From positions 1 to 40,255 of the forward strand of contig CALWGE010000023.1 of assembly GCA_944378225.1 (NCBI GenBank): a stretch of 40,255 nt of DNA, written 5' to 3'. This DNA is from an uncultured Merdimonas sp. Its GTDB lineage: Bacteria; Bacillota; Clostridia; Lachnospirales; Lachnospiraceae. The notes under the pieces were generated by a model, which ran no database searches, had not been told where the DNA came from, and worked only from the letters and a program-made list of their open reading frames with translations. Each line of letters opens with the position of its first letter. Position 1 is the first letter of the stretch. Shown one piece after another: positions 5,751-18,085 of this stretch. The position numbers and the translations under genes were made by a program.

Positions 5751-8501
5751 TTAACCTTCACTTTCCTTCAATGTTTCAAACTCCAGATTCAGAGATATCT
5801 GTTTTCCTGGCAGACTGCTGCTGATAAAATCAATCATAATACTCTGAATCTGATCGGAATAACTCCACCAGGGGCTTGTTGTAAGAGGAATGAAGAAAGT
5901 TCCTTCTCCGCCTTCAAAAATAAACCGATGGCTTTCCTTAATTCCTTTTCCCTCATCCATGAAATATACAACGCCTTCAAAGTCGAGTTTTTCCTCTGAT
6001 CCGCTCTGATCCTCTACAGTAATCCGAAGGAACGGAATTTCCATTCCTGACTGAGTTTCATCAAAAGAATACAGGAAATAGCTTTCCTCCGCTGAAAGAA
6101 GGTAGGAATCTCCTCCCAGATTTTCTGAATTCGCGTCTACCAGAGTGAGCTCGAGATCAAGATCTTCTGTCTCCTCTTCTTCCAGATAAGAGTTTCCCCA
6201 GACGAAAGGAAGGCTTCCGAGACGCTCCACATGCATAATCTCTCCCAGTTCTTCATATGCCGGTTCAAACTGTTCCCGGACTTCGTCACTGTTTGTCAGA
6301 AAAATAATATTTTCATATTTGCAGGGCGTATAGTTTGCCGCCAGATACTGATACAGATAATAGTTCCGTGTACTTAAAGATCCCGAATCATGAATCCAGG
6401 ATGGATAAACAGCAATGATCTCCGGCTGCTCCTCTTTCAGCACTTCTATGGCCCGTGTCTGCATAACCTTGTTATTTGTATTATAGGTACTGCTGAATGG
6501 CATCAGATTTTTCTTATCCAGAATATTATAGTGGGAAAGCTGATTTGTCATATCCACAAACTTCAAATCTGCACAGAGCTCATTTACCAGCTCGTTCAGA
6601 TTCATCAGTTCTTCTTTCTGTGCCTCCGTGATATAAATATCACCCAGTGCCTCTATTCCTGTCTCTTCCACGGGTGCATAGACATATTCCTCTGAAATCT
6701 CCCCCACAGCGGACAGATTCGACGGCATCGTCAGAAGATTCGCACCTTTTGACAGAACCGTGCATACAAACAGAAATCCTGTTATGAGAGCCGTAGTGAT
6801 CGATGGTTTTCTTCGAAGATATGGAAGAAAGATCATTAATATCAGAAACAGGCTGCATATCGTAGTAACAATAATTCCACGTTCGCCAAACTGGGTACGC
6901 ACAAATGTATAACGGACTATAATAAGATTAAAGATCACCAGAAACAAAAATGCATACACAGCCAGTTTTCTGTCTTCATCTTTCTTTTCTGCAATAAAAA
7001 TCATAGATGCCAGAAGAGAAAACACAAATCCGAAAGTAGCATACCAGATAAATGGACTGGTCAGCTCCTCCTTTAAAATATCCCCCGTAGTCTCAAGAAT
7101 TGCCTGGGAGTTTTCCACAATATAACGCAAAATTGCAAAAAACATGGGGATAAAACACACACCCAGGATAAGAAGGGGCAGATACCAGGGCAGAATTTTC
7201 TTTCTTACCTCTTTCTCATTCAGACGCAGAAATATTTTCCATCCCTTTTCATGAATTCCTTCCCAGAGTACCATCGGCAAAGCTGCCAGAGCACAGGCTC
7301 CTCCGATAGAGGAATTCCATGCAATAGACAAAATGGAAATAAAAGTCCAGCACCACAGCAGACGCGGAAAATCTTTCCGTACCTTTTCCGAAAATACGAT
7401 CAAAATAAAGGGAAGAGCAAAGGCCCAGCGGACATAATAATATTTATCTCCAAAAAGTGAAAAGAGCAGAATGCAGAGCAGTGCTGCAAGCTTGTTTTCC
7501 ACAAAATAATAGTAAACTACAGCTGTAACCAGTGCAATTACTACGCAGCCAATAATCATGGCCGGTTCAAAACTTGCATATGTTCCGTCAAAAAGTACAT
7601 ACCAGACTGCCGCCTGAAAATAGTCACAGACTCCATGAATGGGCATTGTATCCAGATAAGGAATCGTACCAAAATTCAGAAGCTGGTGCAAAGGCTCTGA
7701 AAGCTCTCCGTAATGATACATTTCCAGAGGGGTTCCGGAAATGGTCCCTCTTGGCAAGGTATAGGAAGCAAACACTGCCAGAGACAGAAAACTGGAAAGA
7801 AGAATAAAAGGTTTTTCCTCTTTTCTTCTCTTTACAGTCTGAAACAGATTCCACAGAATCAATACAGCTGCAGACAGACTGCAGACCAGAATCATTTTCC
7901 CTGAGTGATACAGACTGATAATTTCACCCTGATATTCATAGCGGTAAGTGCAGATCAGCAGAAAACTCAAAGGAAGAAGAATCTGACTTAAAGTCAGAGC
8001 CTGTTTCATGAGCCCGATTTTTCCGTGCCTCGCGTACAGCCAGGAATAAATCCCCACAGGGATCACCAGAAGAATCTGCAGGAACGGAAGTATTTCCCGC
8101 AGATCGAGCAGACCGCAGATCGCTCCCAGTGTAAACTGAGAAAAGATAAGCAGAAAGATTATGTATTCTGCTTTTTTACAGTTTATTCTGAATTTCTCTC
8201 CATACTCCTGTTTTCTGTCAATACTTCCTGACAGCCAGGTTATTTTTCCGGAAAGCATTCTCAGGAAGAATGCAAACAGAAGAAAAAAGATCAAAACTGA
8301 GATCGTGACCAGATTTCCCAGAGTCATATCTCCCTGTTTATAATATCCCGTCCAGGTAGTGTACCCTGTCACAAATTCTTCATATTCCGGCGTCTTCTGA
8401 TACAGAATCTGCATAATAAACCAGGAAGAAAGCGTCGTAGCCAAAAGCGAAAGCAACGCTGAAAGCACACAGATTCTCTGTGAAAATTTTTTCTTTGTCA
8501 T
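5751..8501 (-). CDS. Large polytopic membrane protein, possibly GT-C type glycosyltransferase
   Basis: This protein of about 916 aa has about a dozen hydrophobic segments in the N-terminal two thirds and a hydrophilic, Glu-rich C-terminal part of about 300 residues that is probably extracytoplasmic. Between the early membrane helices is the loop with FGTIPYLDTMPIHGVCDYF, like the first outer loop of GT-C enzymes, where acidic residues act in lipid-linked sugar transfer. The family is not firmly recognised. The start at 8501 has GGAGGA 8 nt upstream; an earlier in-frame Met at 8573 lies inside the preceding gene. It begins 1 nt after the stop of the next membrane protein, so the two are probably made together. 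A role in cell-surface glycan assembly is inference. Confidence 0.65.
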   Translation of the reverse strand: MTKKKFSQRICVLSALLSLLATTLSSWFIMQILYQKTPEYEEFVTGYTTWTGYYKQGDMTLGNLVTISVLIFFLLFAFFLRMLSGKITWLSGSIDRKQEYGEKFRINCKKAEYIIFLLIFSQFTLGAICGLLDLREILPFLQILLVIPVGIYSWLYARHGKIGLMKQALTLSQILLPLSFLLICTYRYEYQGEIISLYHSGKMILVCSLSAAVLILWNLFQTVKRRKEEKPFILLSSFLSLAVFASYTLPRGTISGTPLEMYHYGELSEPLHQLLNFGTIPYLDTMPIHGVCDYFQAAVWYVLFDGTYASFEPAMIIGCVVIALVTAVVYYYFVENKLAALLCILLFSLFGDKYYYVRWAFALPFILIVFSEKVRKDFPRLLWCWTFISILSIAWNSSIGGACALAALPMVLWEGIHEKGWKIFLRLNEKEVRKKILPWYLPLLILGVCFIPMFFAILRYIVENSQAILETTGDILKEELTSPFIWYATFGFVFSLLASMIFIAEKKDEDRKLAVYAFLFLVIFNLIIVRYTFVRTQFGERGIIVTTICSLFLILMIFLPYLRRKPSITTALITGFLFVCTVLSKGANLLTMPSNLSAVGEISEEYVYAPVEETGIEALGDIYITEAQKEELMNLNELVNELCADLKFVDMTNQLSHYNILDKKNLMPFSSTYNTNNKVMQTRAIEVLKEEQPEIIAVYPSWIHDSGSLSTRNYYLYQYLAANYTPCKYENIIFLTNSDEVREQFEPAYEELGEIMHVERLGSLPFVWGNSYLEEEETEDLDLELTLVDANSENLGGDSYLLSAEESYFLYSFDETQSGMEIPFLRITVEDQSGSEEKLDFEGVVYFMDEGKGIKESHRFIFEGGEGTFFIPLTTSPWWSYSDQIQSIMIDFISSSLPGKQISLNLEFETLKESEG

Positions 8502-8502
8502 T

Positions 8503-10059
8503 CTACTGTTCCTCCGTATGTTCTCCGATTTTATACTCCCGCTTTTCTTTTCTCTGAGAGACAATTCTGTCAAGCAGCCTCATAATCTCTGAAAGTCCTG
8601 CAGCTGCCCAGGGAAGAAAACATACAAAATAAGGGAAGATATACTGAGATTTGGCTTCCCAGATTGTGTGAAAGAAAAAGCCTCCCAGAATCACCAGAGG
8701 AAGAAATAACTGTTCCATAGTCCATATTTTTCTTCCCTTCCACAAAGCCGCCAGTACTGCCGCGTATACCAGACTCTGAAACAGATTCATATATTCTTCC
8801 AGAACGGTATAAAGCTTTCCTTCGTAAATACTCTGTACAATCCTTGAAAAATCGCCGCTGTGAAACTGATTAACCCAGAGTGCTTCACAGGTAGGCTCAT
8901 TCCACTGAGAAACTGTCTTTTTATAATAAAATTTTGCCGCATAAGCAGGATTTTCAAGAAACTGTTCCATGGAATCTGCAATAGCTTCCCCGGCAATCGC
9001 ACTGCTCTTTTCCGGGTCACAGCCTGTCTCAAGAAAGGTATTATAATTAAATTCATTATACCATCCTTCGGCCCGCTCTCCTTCCTGCATTCCCATGGCA
9101 ACCCAGAGAATTTTAGGCATACCGCTTCCAATTTCCATACCGGATCGGTGTTCATAAAAAGCAGTCAGACCGCGGCCAAGACCGGCACAGATCAGAAGAA
9201 TCATCAATACGCCTGCCAGAACTCTTCCACTCTTTTTATCCAGTGCCTTCCACAGAAGAAGAATCACCATGGCTACCAGAAAGATACTGTAATTATTTTT
9301 GACCAGAATCGAAATTCCTATCAGAATACCTGACAAAACAGCATAACGAAGCTTTTCCTTCTCCAGAAATATAAGCAGCAGATAAAAGGCACCCAGCGCA
9401 AAAGCCAGCCCCAGCATCATTCCATACAGAAAGGTGGTATAAAGAATAATCTGAACACAGCCCACAGCACCCGCCAGAACCAGAAAGTCTGCGCTTCTGC
9501 TCTGAAACAGCCTGTCTGTGATTTTATACAGAAGATATACCACAGCTCCGTTGGACAGTGCAGTCAGATATCGGAAAGCATCCGGATATTCTCCCCCCGC
9601 AATCCGGTAAAGAAATTCCAGAACAGCAGCCAGCCCAAGCTGATTCGGATAAATCTGCATATATTTTTCCGGTTCAAAAAACAGAAAATTATCCTGAGTC
9701 ATCAGATACGCAACCCACGATACTGCCTTCTGATCAGCTTCGGGATAGGTATGGCTGATACGAACCCAGACAATGCTGGCGGCAATGGTACACAGTACCG
9801 CAGCGGCAGCAAAAATTCGGATCGGAATCCGATGAAACATTTTTTTTCTGTATAAAAAGAAAAGAACCGATACAACCAAAATAAGTACGAGCAGAAGAAG
9901 CAGGACCGGATCCATCCGGTATCTGGGATGTTCTCCATAAAAATCAGACTGATTAAAATAAGCAGTGCTGACAAAACTGATGACAGTCAAAAAAGTCATC
10001 AAAATCAGAGACAGCCCAAGAATTGTTCCTCTCGCCCCGCGCAGAATCAGATCTTTCAT
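8503..10059 (-). CDS. Polytopic glycosyltransferase, GT39/ArnT-like
   Basis: This 518-aa membrane protein has about 11-12 hydrophobic helices. After the second helix comes a loop with PEADQKAVSW, then FFEPEKYMQIYPNQLGLAAVLEF. This layout matches GT39/PMT-like sugar transferases that use polyprenyl-phosphate donors. C-terminal motifs such as FFFHTIWEAKSQYIFPYF agree with those families. The start at 10059 has GGAG 6 nt upstream; a longer reading begins at 10116 without a ribosome site. It lies directly upstream of a second large membrane protein and plsC. The acceptor is unknown; modification of teichoic acid, lipid-linked glycan or protein are all possible. Confidence 0.72.
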   Translation of the reverse strand: MKDLILRGARGTILGLSLILMTFLTVISFVSTAYFNQSDFYGEHPRYRMDPVLLLLLVLILVVSVLFFLYRKKMFHRIPIRIFAAAAVLCTIAASIVWVRISHTYPEADQKAVSWVAYLMTQDNFLFFEPEKYMQIYPNQLGLAAVLEFLYRIAGGEYPDAFRYLTALSNGAVVYLLYKITDRLFQSRSADFLVLAGAVGCVQIILYTTFLYGMMLGLAFALGAFYLLLIFLEKEKLRYAVLSGILIGISILVKNNYSIFLVAMVILLLWKALDKKSGRVLAGVLMILLICAGLGRGLTAFYEHRSGMEIGSGMPKILWVAMGMQEGERAEGWYNEFNYNTFLETGCDPEKSSAIAGEAIADSMEQFLENPAYAAKFYYKKTVSQWNEPTCEALWVNQFHSGDFSRIVQSIYEGKLYTVLEEYMNLFQSLVYAAVLAALWKGRKIWTMEQLFLPLVILGGFFFHTIWEAKSQYIFPYFVCFLPWAAAGLSEIMRLLDRIVSQRKEKREYKIGEHTEEQ

Positions 10060-10173
10060 CGAAATCTCCATAAAAAAATACTTTGAATCTCCTGCACAAC
10101 AGAACAGAAAAATCAAAATTCTGCCGCTGCGTACAGAGATTCAAAGTAATTATAGTATAAAGACGCCTGTTTG

Positions 10174-11706
10174 TCACCTCATTTCCTGATCGATGATTTT
10201 CTGGTATTTTTCTGAGGCTTTTACTGCCTGATACTGGGACAGATTAAATTTTCGGATACCTGCAGCTTCATACTTTTTCATATTATCTTCAAAATAATAC
10301 AAAAGAAGTCTTTCCGCAGTCTCGTTCTTAATCTCCCCTTTTTCTGCCGCATCCGCATATACGCCGGCGGCATCTGCTGAAAGCGTCAGCAGATACGTAT
10401 TCTCATACGTAATGTCAAACCCATTCTGTGAAATGTTATATTCCGCAATCCATGCATCCATACGTCCCAGTGAAAGTATTACATAAACTACAGTAACTAC
10501 TGCTGTTCCGAACCGGAACAATGGAAAAGCCTGATTATATATTCTGCAGATCATTCCGCCCAGCAGAACCGCAATCGCGATAAGTGCTGCCAGCACGAGA
10601 ATTCTGAGTCTTGACAATCCGTAAGCCTGAATATACAGATACATTCTGCAGCCGGACGATACAGCCATAATATAAGTGCAACCGGAAATAAAGGTTAAAA
10701 TCAGTTTTAAAATTCTGCTGCTGCGAAACAGCTCTATACAAAGCAGTACCAGAATCAGATTAAGAATACTCACAAACAGCAGCTGAAAAAAACCTTCTCT
10801 GGCAAATCCGCTGTAAGTATAACCAGAAGGGAGAGTCATTCCTCCTGCAAAAAGATAAGAAAACTGTACCATACAGAAAACCAGATAGACAATCCCTATC
10901 ACAGAAAGGAAACTGACCGCAAGTACAGGTTCCATAGTTCTCATATCTTTTTGTTCTTCTTTTATTTTCTTTTTCCGGACAGCAACAAGAAGAGCGAAAA
11001 AGAATATAATTCCCCAGAAAAACATCAGTGCTGTTTTTATCAGATGTTCCGGAATAACAATCTGAAAAAAAATAGCGTCAAATATCTGATCGATCAAATC
11101 TTCAAAAACCTGATCTGCAGAAACCAGAAGAGGAAGAATAAATACCAGAAGAAGAAGACCGATCAAAATGCCGAGAATCACATACACTGTTTTTGATTCC
11201 TTTTTTTTGTGTCCGGAATCTTCTGAAATATTTCTTTTTTCTGTCCACATCTGATTTACTGTCAGAAACGCTCCCGGAAGACTTTCGATCACGGAAATTC
11301 CAAACTTCAGAAGGCTGCCTGTATATTTCAAAACATTCCATTGCTCATCTCTGCAGGCGTTATGAACAAAGAGGATTCCGTACAGAAGAAAACTTCCCGT
11401 TTTGTTAAGCAGGATAATCATCTCATTATCCGTAAGGCAGTTAGAAAGACCCAGAAGAAAAATGGCTGCCATATAAAAGAACGAAGTTTTTTTCAGCTCC
11501 TGTTTTTCCTTTTTAAGAAAATACACATAACTTCCCAGCAGGCCGGCCGTAAAAATCGGATATGTGATTCCTGCGGGATTCTCATAAAGACAAAACACAT
11601 AGAAAATCGAAAATAGTATACAAAGTTTCAGAAAAAAGGATGCACTTTCCCAGACTGCAGGCTTCCCGGCAGTCTCCGTATTTTCCATTATTCTGTTTTG
11701 TTCCAT
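10174..11706 (-). CDS. DUF4173/DUF4153 multi-pass membrane protein
   Basis: This 510-aa protein has about 12 hydrophobic helices. It contains the N-terminal segment LSNCLTDNEMIILLNK, a Lys-rich cytoplasmic loop around residue 165, and the late motif AEYNISQNGFDITYE followed by TLSADAAG. These resemble the conserved tail of DUF4173/DUF4153 proteins, common in Firmicutes and without known function. ATG at 11706 has GGAGGAG 8 nt upstream. It lies 27 nt downstream of a small XRE regulator and a DUF2975 protein, so the three probably form a unit. The family assignment is from remembered motifs and is moderate. Confidence 0.7.
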   Translation of the reverse strand: MEQNRIMENTETAGKPAVWESASFFLKLCILFSIFYVFCLYENPAGITYPIFTAGLLGSYVYFLKKEKQELKKTSFFYMAAIFLLGLSNCLTDNEMIILLNKTGSFLLYGILFVHNACRDEQWNVLKYTGSLLKFGISVIESLPGAFLTVNQMWTEKRNISEDSGHKKKESKTVYVILGILIGLLLLVFILPLLVSADQVFEDLIDQIFDAIFFQIVIPEHLIKTALMFFWGIIFFFALLVAVRKKKIKEEQKDMRTMEPVLAVSFLSVIGIVYLVFCMVQFSYLFAGGMTLPSGYTYSGFAREGFFQLLFVSILNLILVLLCIELFRSSRILKLILTFISGCTYIMAVSSGCRMYLYIQAYGLSRLRILVLAALIAIAVLLGGMICRIYNQAFPLFRFGTAVVTVVYVILSLGRMDAWIAEYNISQNGFDITYENTYLLTLSADAAGVYADAAEKGEIKNETAERLLLYYFEDNMKKYEAAGIRKFNLSQYQAVKASEKYQKIIDQEMR

Positions 11707-11733
11707 TTCTTAATCTCCTCCTATTCTTTTCTG

Positions 11734-11955
11734 TTATTCCGATTCTTTTTCATCATCTATATATTCAAGAATATCTCCAGGCTGGCAGTCGAGAGCTCTG
11801 CAGATTGCATCCAGAGTGGAAAATCTCACTGCCTTTGCCTTATTATTCTTTAATATGGACAAATTAGCCATCGTAATGTCTACTTCTTTCGAAAGCTCTG
11901 TGAGCCCTTTTTTCCGTTTGGCCATCATGACATCCAGATGTATGATAATTGACAT
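11734..11955 (-). CDS. Small XRE-family (YozG-like) transcriptional regulator
   Basis: This 73-aa protein is a single helix-turn-helix of Cro/CI type. Residues 15-60 hold the recognition region, with LTELSKEVDIT, then SILKNNKAKAVRFSTLDAICRALDCQPGDILEY, the usual end of short XRE regulators. The ATG at 11955 has a perfect AGGAGGT 6 nt upstream; a GTG two codons earlier is rejected. It sits between a DUF2975 membrane protein gene and a DUF4173 gene. A short XRE regulator next to DUF2975 is a recurrent pair in Firmicutes, so it probably controls its own operon. Confidence 0.9.
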   Translation of the reverse strand: MSIIIHLDVMMAKRKKGLTELSKEVDITMANLSILKNNKAKAVRFSTLDAICRALDCQPGDILEYIDDEKESE

Positions 11956-11967
11956 CTGCACTACCTC

Positions 11968-12417
11968 CTATATGGTCAGATCATTTTCCAGTTTATATGT
12001 CACAGCCTGATCAAAAACACTGGCAAGTACTTTACTGAAAAGACCTGCTATGATAAAGACCAGTATAATCACAAGCATAGCAATCGTAAGCATAAAAAAC
12101 AGGCGAATAATGCTTACTGCCACAATACAGAAACTGTAATTTCCCATCTTCCGCAGACTTTTCACATTTTCCTCTACAAAACAGTCTTCTTTTAAAACTG
12201 TAGAAAACATTCTTCTGAGCTCCAGAATAAGCAGCACAGCTAAAATTCCGGAAACCAGAAGCAGAAACAGCATGGGAAAATAATAAGTTTTATAATGGGG
12301 GATATATTCTCCGATCATTTTCATGGAAAGAGGCAGGGTCACACAGACCAGAATGCCTGAATAAAACATAAAATCCAGAATTCCTTTCGTAACTTTCGCA
12401 AGCTTCATATTCCTCAT
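11968..12417 (-). CDS. DUF2975 family membrane protein
   Basis: This 149-aa protein has four hydrophobic helices. The first two flank a loop with EYIPHYKTYYFP. A central segment has FSTVLKEDCFVEENVKSLRKMG, characteristic of DUF2975 proteins, where a membrane protein of unknown function pairs with a small XRE regulator. The start at 12417 has AGGAGGT 4 nt upstream; ATG at 12408 is an alternative. It is the first gene of a three-gene unit and begins just left of the gyrA terminator. Confidence 0.8.
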   Translation of the reverse strand: MRNMKLAKVTKGILDFMFYSGILVCVTLPLSMKMIGEYIPHYKTYYFPMLFLLLVSGILAVLLILELRRMFSTVLKEDCFVEENVKSLRKMGNYSFCIVAVSIIRLFFMLTIAMLVIILVFIIAGLFSKVLASVFDQAVTYKLENDLTI

Positions 12418-12456
12418 AATACCTCCTGACACAGAATCTGTTTTCGCTGATCAAAA

Positions 12457-12493
12457 GATGCAGTTATCCCTGTTTCCAGCTGATAACTGCATC
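12457..12493 (-). terminator. Terminator downstream of gyrA
   Basis: Perfect 12-bp arms GATGCAGTTATC (12457-12468) and GATAACTGCATC (12482-12493) enclose a 13-nt loop. On the minus strand the stem is followed by TTTTGA. It closes the dnaA-to-gyrA transcription block ahead of the DUF2975 gene. Confidence 0.8.
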
Positions 12494-12543
12494 ATAGCAC
12501 AATTATTATCGAAATTCAATATATTTTTATCGTTTTTCAATAA

Positions 12544-15048
12544 TTATTCGGTTTTTGATTCTGTTTCTTCCTCTTCCGTCTCATCGGATTCATCCTCTTT
12601 GGATTCCTCCTCCCGGACTTTGGCAATACCGGCAATGCTTACATTTTCAGAATCCACATCCATCAGTTTTACGCCGGATGCAATTCTTCCTACCACAGAA
12701 ATACCGCTGCAGGGAATCCGGATAATGATGCCTTCGGTCGTGATTAGCATTACTTCGTTGTCCTCGTTTACTGCCTTGGCTCCGACTACATTTCCCGTTT
12801 TTTCTGTGATCTTATAACATTTCACACCCTTGCCGCCGCGGTTCTGAACTGTGAATTCATCCATTTTCGTAAGCTTTCCAAGACCATTTTCAGAAACCGC
12901 GAGCAGATACTCGCCCTGTGTGTGTACCTGCATTCCTACTATCTCATCCTGATCAGTAAGATTCATACCGATTACGCCCATGGATGCACGTCCCGTAGCT
13001 CTTACATCTGTCTCATGGAATCGGATACACATACCAAATTTGGTAATCAGGAATACATCCTGTTCATTATCTGTATATTTTACTTCGATCAATTCATCAT
13101 TTTCACGCAGATTGATCGCCAGAAGTCCTGTCTTCTTTACATTCGCATATTCCTGAATGGATGTTTTCTTTACCAGTCCATTCCGGGTCGCCATAAAGAG
13201 ATATTTGCCTTCACTGTAATCCCGGATGGGAATTACGGCTGAAATCTTTTCTCCCGGCTGCAGTGACAGCAGATTGATAATGGCAGTTCCCCTTGATGTT
13301 CTGCTGGCTTCAGGAATTTCATAAGCCTTCATACGATATACCTTTCCGGTATTGGTAAAGAAGAGCAGATAATGATGGGTCGAAGTCATCATCAGATCCT
13401 CGATATAATCATCACTGATAGTCTGCATTCCCTTAATTCCCTTGCCGCCGCGATTCTGACTGCGGAAATTATCTGTGGTCATCCGCTTGATATACCCCAG
13501 ATTTGTCATGGTAATGACTACATTTTCTTCCGGGATCAGATCCTCCATGGAAATGTCAAATTCATCATAACCGATATGAGTCCGGCGTTCATCGCCGTAT
13601 TTATCAGCGATCACCTGAATCTCTTCTTTAATTACTCCAAGAAGTTTTTTCTCATCAGCGAGAATTCCTTTTAAGTAATCAATCTGTTCCATGAGATCCC
13701 TGTATTCTGCCTCCAGCTTTTCCCGTTCCAGACCTGTCAGAGTACGCAGACGCATGTCTACAATCGCCTGCGCCTGAACCTCATCCAGGGCAAACCGCTC
13801 CATCAGAGCCTGTTTTGCTTCCTGTGTGGATCGGGAACCACGGATAATCCGGATTACCTCGTCAATATTATCCAGAGCGATCAGCAGACCCTTTAAGATA
13901 TGAGCCCGTTCCTCTGCCTTGTTCAGATCATATTTGGTACGGCGGGTAACTACATCCTCCTGATGAAGCAGATAATACTTCAGCATATCCAGAAGATTGA
14001 GTACTTTGGGCTCATTATTTACAAGAGCCAGCATAATAACGCCATAGGTATCCTGCAGCTGTGTATGTTTATAGAGCTGATTCAGAATCACATTTGCATT
14101 GGCATCTTTACGGAGTTCAATATTGATCCGCATTCCTTCACGGCTGGATTCATCGCCAATATAGGTGATGCCGTCAATCCTCTTTTCCTTTACCAGGTCT
14201 GCAATTTTTTCAATCAGCCTTGCCTTATTCACCATATAGGGAAGCTCTGTCACAATGATGCGGCTCTTTCCGTTGCTCATGGATTCAATATTCGTCACAG
14301 CACGCACACGAATCTTGCCGCGGCCTGTACGGTATGCTTCCTCGATTCCTCTGGTTCCCAGAATCTCAGCTCCCGTCGGAAAATCAGGGCCTTTTACAAT
14401 TTTCAGAATTTCTTCTATGGTTGTATCCCTGTCTTCTTCCACACGGTTATCGATCAGTTTTATAACAGCCTTTACTACTTCCCGGAGATTGTGCGGCGGA
14501 ATATTTGTCGCCATTCCTACGGCAATACCCGTAGTACCGTTCACCAGAAGGTTAGGATAGCGGGAAGGAAGCACACAGGGCTCTTTTTCCGTCTCGTCAA
14601 AGTTCGGCACAAAGTCTACGGTATTTTTATTAATATCAGCCAGCATCTCCATGGAGATCTTACTCAGGCGGGCTTCTGTATAACGCATGGCCGCTGCGCC
14701 GTCTCCATCCTCAGAGCCGAAATTTCCATGTCCGTCTACCAGAGGATAACGGGTAGACCAATCCTGAGCCATATTTACCAGAGCTCCGTAGATAGAGCTG
14801 TCTCCATGGGGATGATATTTACCCATGGTATCGCCGACAATACGGGCACATTTTCTGTGCGGCTTATCCGGACCGTTGTTCAGCTCAATCATAGAATAGA
14901 GAACTCTTCTCTGCACCGGCTTGAGTCCATCCCGGACATCCGGAAGAGCACGGGCTGCGATAACGCTCATGGCGTAATCAATATAAGAATCCTCCATGGT
15001 CTTTTTCAGATCCACGTCATGGATTTTATCAAAAATATTGTCTTCCAT
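12544..15048 (-). CDS. gyrA: DNA gyrase subunit A
   Basis: This 834-aa subunit breaks and rejoins DNA in the A2B2 gyrase. The catalytic tyrosine is Tyr123 in [10 protein letters not shown]. The quinolone region reads [12 protein letters not shown] (79-90): the serine equivalent to E. coli Ser83 is kept (Ser84), while the position of Asp87 is Gly88. The C-terminal half holds the six-bladed DNA-wrapping domain with repeated NRGGKG-type boxes ([10 protein letters not shown] and [10 protein letters not shown]), then a very acidic tail of Glu, Asp and Ser. ATG at 15048 is preceded by GAGAGGA. It lies 19 nt downstream of gyrB. Confidence 0.98.
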   Translation of the reverse strand: MEDNIFDKIHDVDLKKTMEDSYIDYAMSVIAARALPDVRDGLKPVQRRVLYSMIELNNGPDKPHRKCARIVGDTMGKYHPHGDSSIYGALVNMAQDWSTRYPLVDGHGNFGSEDGDGAAAMRYTEARLSKISMEMLADINKNTVDFVPNFDETEKEPCVLPSRYPNLLVNGTTGIAVGMATNIPPHNLREVVKAVIKLIDNRVEEDRDTTIEEILKIVKGPDFPTGAEILGTRGIEEAYRTGRGKIRVRAVTNIESMSNGKSRIIVTELPYMVNKARLIEKIADLVKEKRIDGITYIGDESSREGMRINIELRKDANANVILNQLYKHTQLQDTYGVIMLALVNNEPKVLNLLDMLKYYLLHQEDVVTRRTKYDLNKAEERAHILKGLLIALDNIDEVIRIIRGSRSTQEAKQALMERFALDEVQAQAIVDMRLRTLTGLEREKLEAEYRDLMEQIDYLKGILADEKKLLGVIKEEIQVIADKYGDERRTHIGYDEFDISMEDLIPEENVVITMTNLGYIKRMTTDNFRSQNRGGKGIKGMQTISDDYIEDLMMTSTHHYLLFFTNTGKVYRMKAYEIPEASRTSRGTAIINLLSLQPGEKISAVIPIRDYSEGKYLFMATRNGLVKKTSIQEYANVKKTGLLAINLRENDELIEVKYTDNEQDVFLITKFGMCIRFHETDVRATGRASMGVIGMNLTDQDEIVGMQVHTQGEYLLAVSENGLGKLTKMDEFTVQNRGGKGVKCYKITEKTGNVVGAKAVNEDNEVMLITTEGIIIRIPCSGISVVGRIASGVKLMDVDSENVSIAGIAKVREEESKEDESDETEEEETESKTE

Positions 15049-15067
15049 TAGTTTTCCTCTCCTCTGA

Positions 15068-16999
<1,932 letters not shown>

Positions 17000-18085
17000 C
17001 TAGTTTTCACCGCTTACAGATCCTTCAACCACCCTGAAAATCTTATTGATCGAAAATCTGTGTCCTACAAATTCATCCAGACCGGTACAGGTAATCATAG
17101 TCTGGATATCATGAATACTGTTCAATAAATAGTTTTGCCTGTTCTGATCCAGTTCAGACAGCACATCGTCCAGAAGAAGTACAGGGGTATCCTGTATTTC
17201 CTGCTTTACCAGCTCTATCTCTGAAAGCTTCAGAGACAATGCCGCTGTCCGCTGCTGTCCCTGGGAACCGAATTTCCGGATATCAATTCCGTCTGTCATG
17301 AAAAGAAGATCGTCTCTGTGCGGTCCCACAGAGGTTGTCTTCATCCTCACGTCTTTTTCTCTGTTTCTCCTTATATGTTCGTATAATTCTTCCGAAGAAA
17401 CATTTTTTTCATAATTTACCTGAAGGCTTTCCTTTCCGCCGGAAAGATTTTCATGAATCTTATGTACAATTTCACCCAGAGCTTCTATAAATCTCTCTCT
17501 TCCTTCTATGACCTTTTTTCCATACTCTGCAAGCTGCATATCCCAGACATCCAGTGTATCAAGAAGTTCCGGATGAAAAGAAAGATCTTTCAAAAGTTTA
17601 TTTCTCTGGTTCAGAACCCGATGATAGGCAGAAAGATGATGAAGATAGACCTTATCAAGCTGACAAAGCTCCATATCCAGAAAACGTCTCCGTTCTGCAG
17701 GTCCCTGCTTGATAATGCCCAGATCTTCAGGTGAAAAAAATACAAAATTTGCAATTCCAAAAAGCTCGCTTGCTTTCCGGATCGGAACCCCATTGATGGC
17801 AATTCCTTTGGCTCTGTTCTTCTTCAGGTGAATATCAATCTGATATTCCATATCCCCTTTCTGAATCAGAGTCCGCAGATGAGCCTCTTCTTCTCCGAAA
17901 TAAATCATATCCCGATCTCTGCTTCCTTTGTGAGAACGGGTTGTTCCGCTTAAATACACAGCCTCCAGGATATTCGTTTTTCCCTGGGCATTATCTCCGC
18001 AGAATATATTCGTCCTTTCATCAAAGGCCAGATCCAGTTCACGGTAATTTCGGAAGTTCTGGAGCTTTATGCTTTTGACAATCAT
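17000..18085 (-). CDS. recF: DNA replication and repair protein RecF
   Basis: This 361-aa SMC-like ATPase loads RecA at gaps during recombinational repair. Walker A is GDNAQGKTN near residue 31, the signature is FGSQGQQRT, and Walker B is VLLLDDVLSELD near the C terminus. The start overlaps the yaaA stop as ATGA, so the two are coupled. The position between yaaA and gyrB is standard for Firmicutes. Confidence 0.97.
   Translation of the reverse strand: MIVKSIKLQNFRNYRELDLAFDERTNIFCGDNAQGKTNILEAVYLSGTTRSHKGSRDRDMIYFGEEEAHLRTLIQKGDMEYQIDIHLKKNRAKGIAINGVPIRKASELFGIANFVFFSPEDLGIIKQGPAERRRFLDMELCQLDKVYLHHLSAYHRVLNQRNKLLKDLSFHPELLDTLDVWDMQLAEYGKKVIEGRERFIEALGEIVHKIHENLSGGKESLQVNYEKNVSSEELYEHIRRNREKDVRMKTTSVGPHRDDLLFMTDGIDIRKFGSQGQQRTAALSLKLSEIELVKQEIQDTPVLLLDDVLSELDQNRQNYLLNSIHDIQTMITCTGLDEFVGHRFSINKIFRVVEGSVSGEN

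Noticed and set aside
13900-15051. 383-aa open frame on the plus strand
   Set aside because: It is antisense to gyrA, rich in His, Ile and Phe, and has no recognisable domain.
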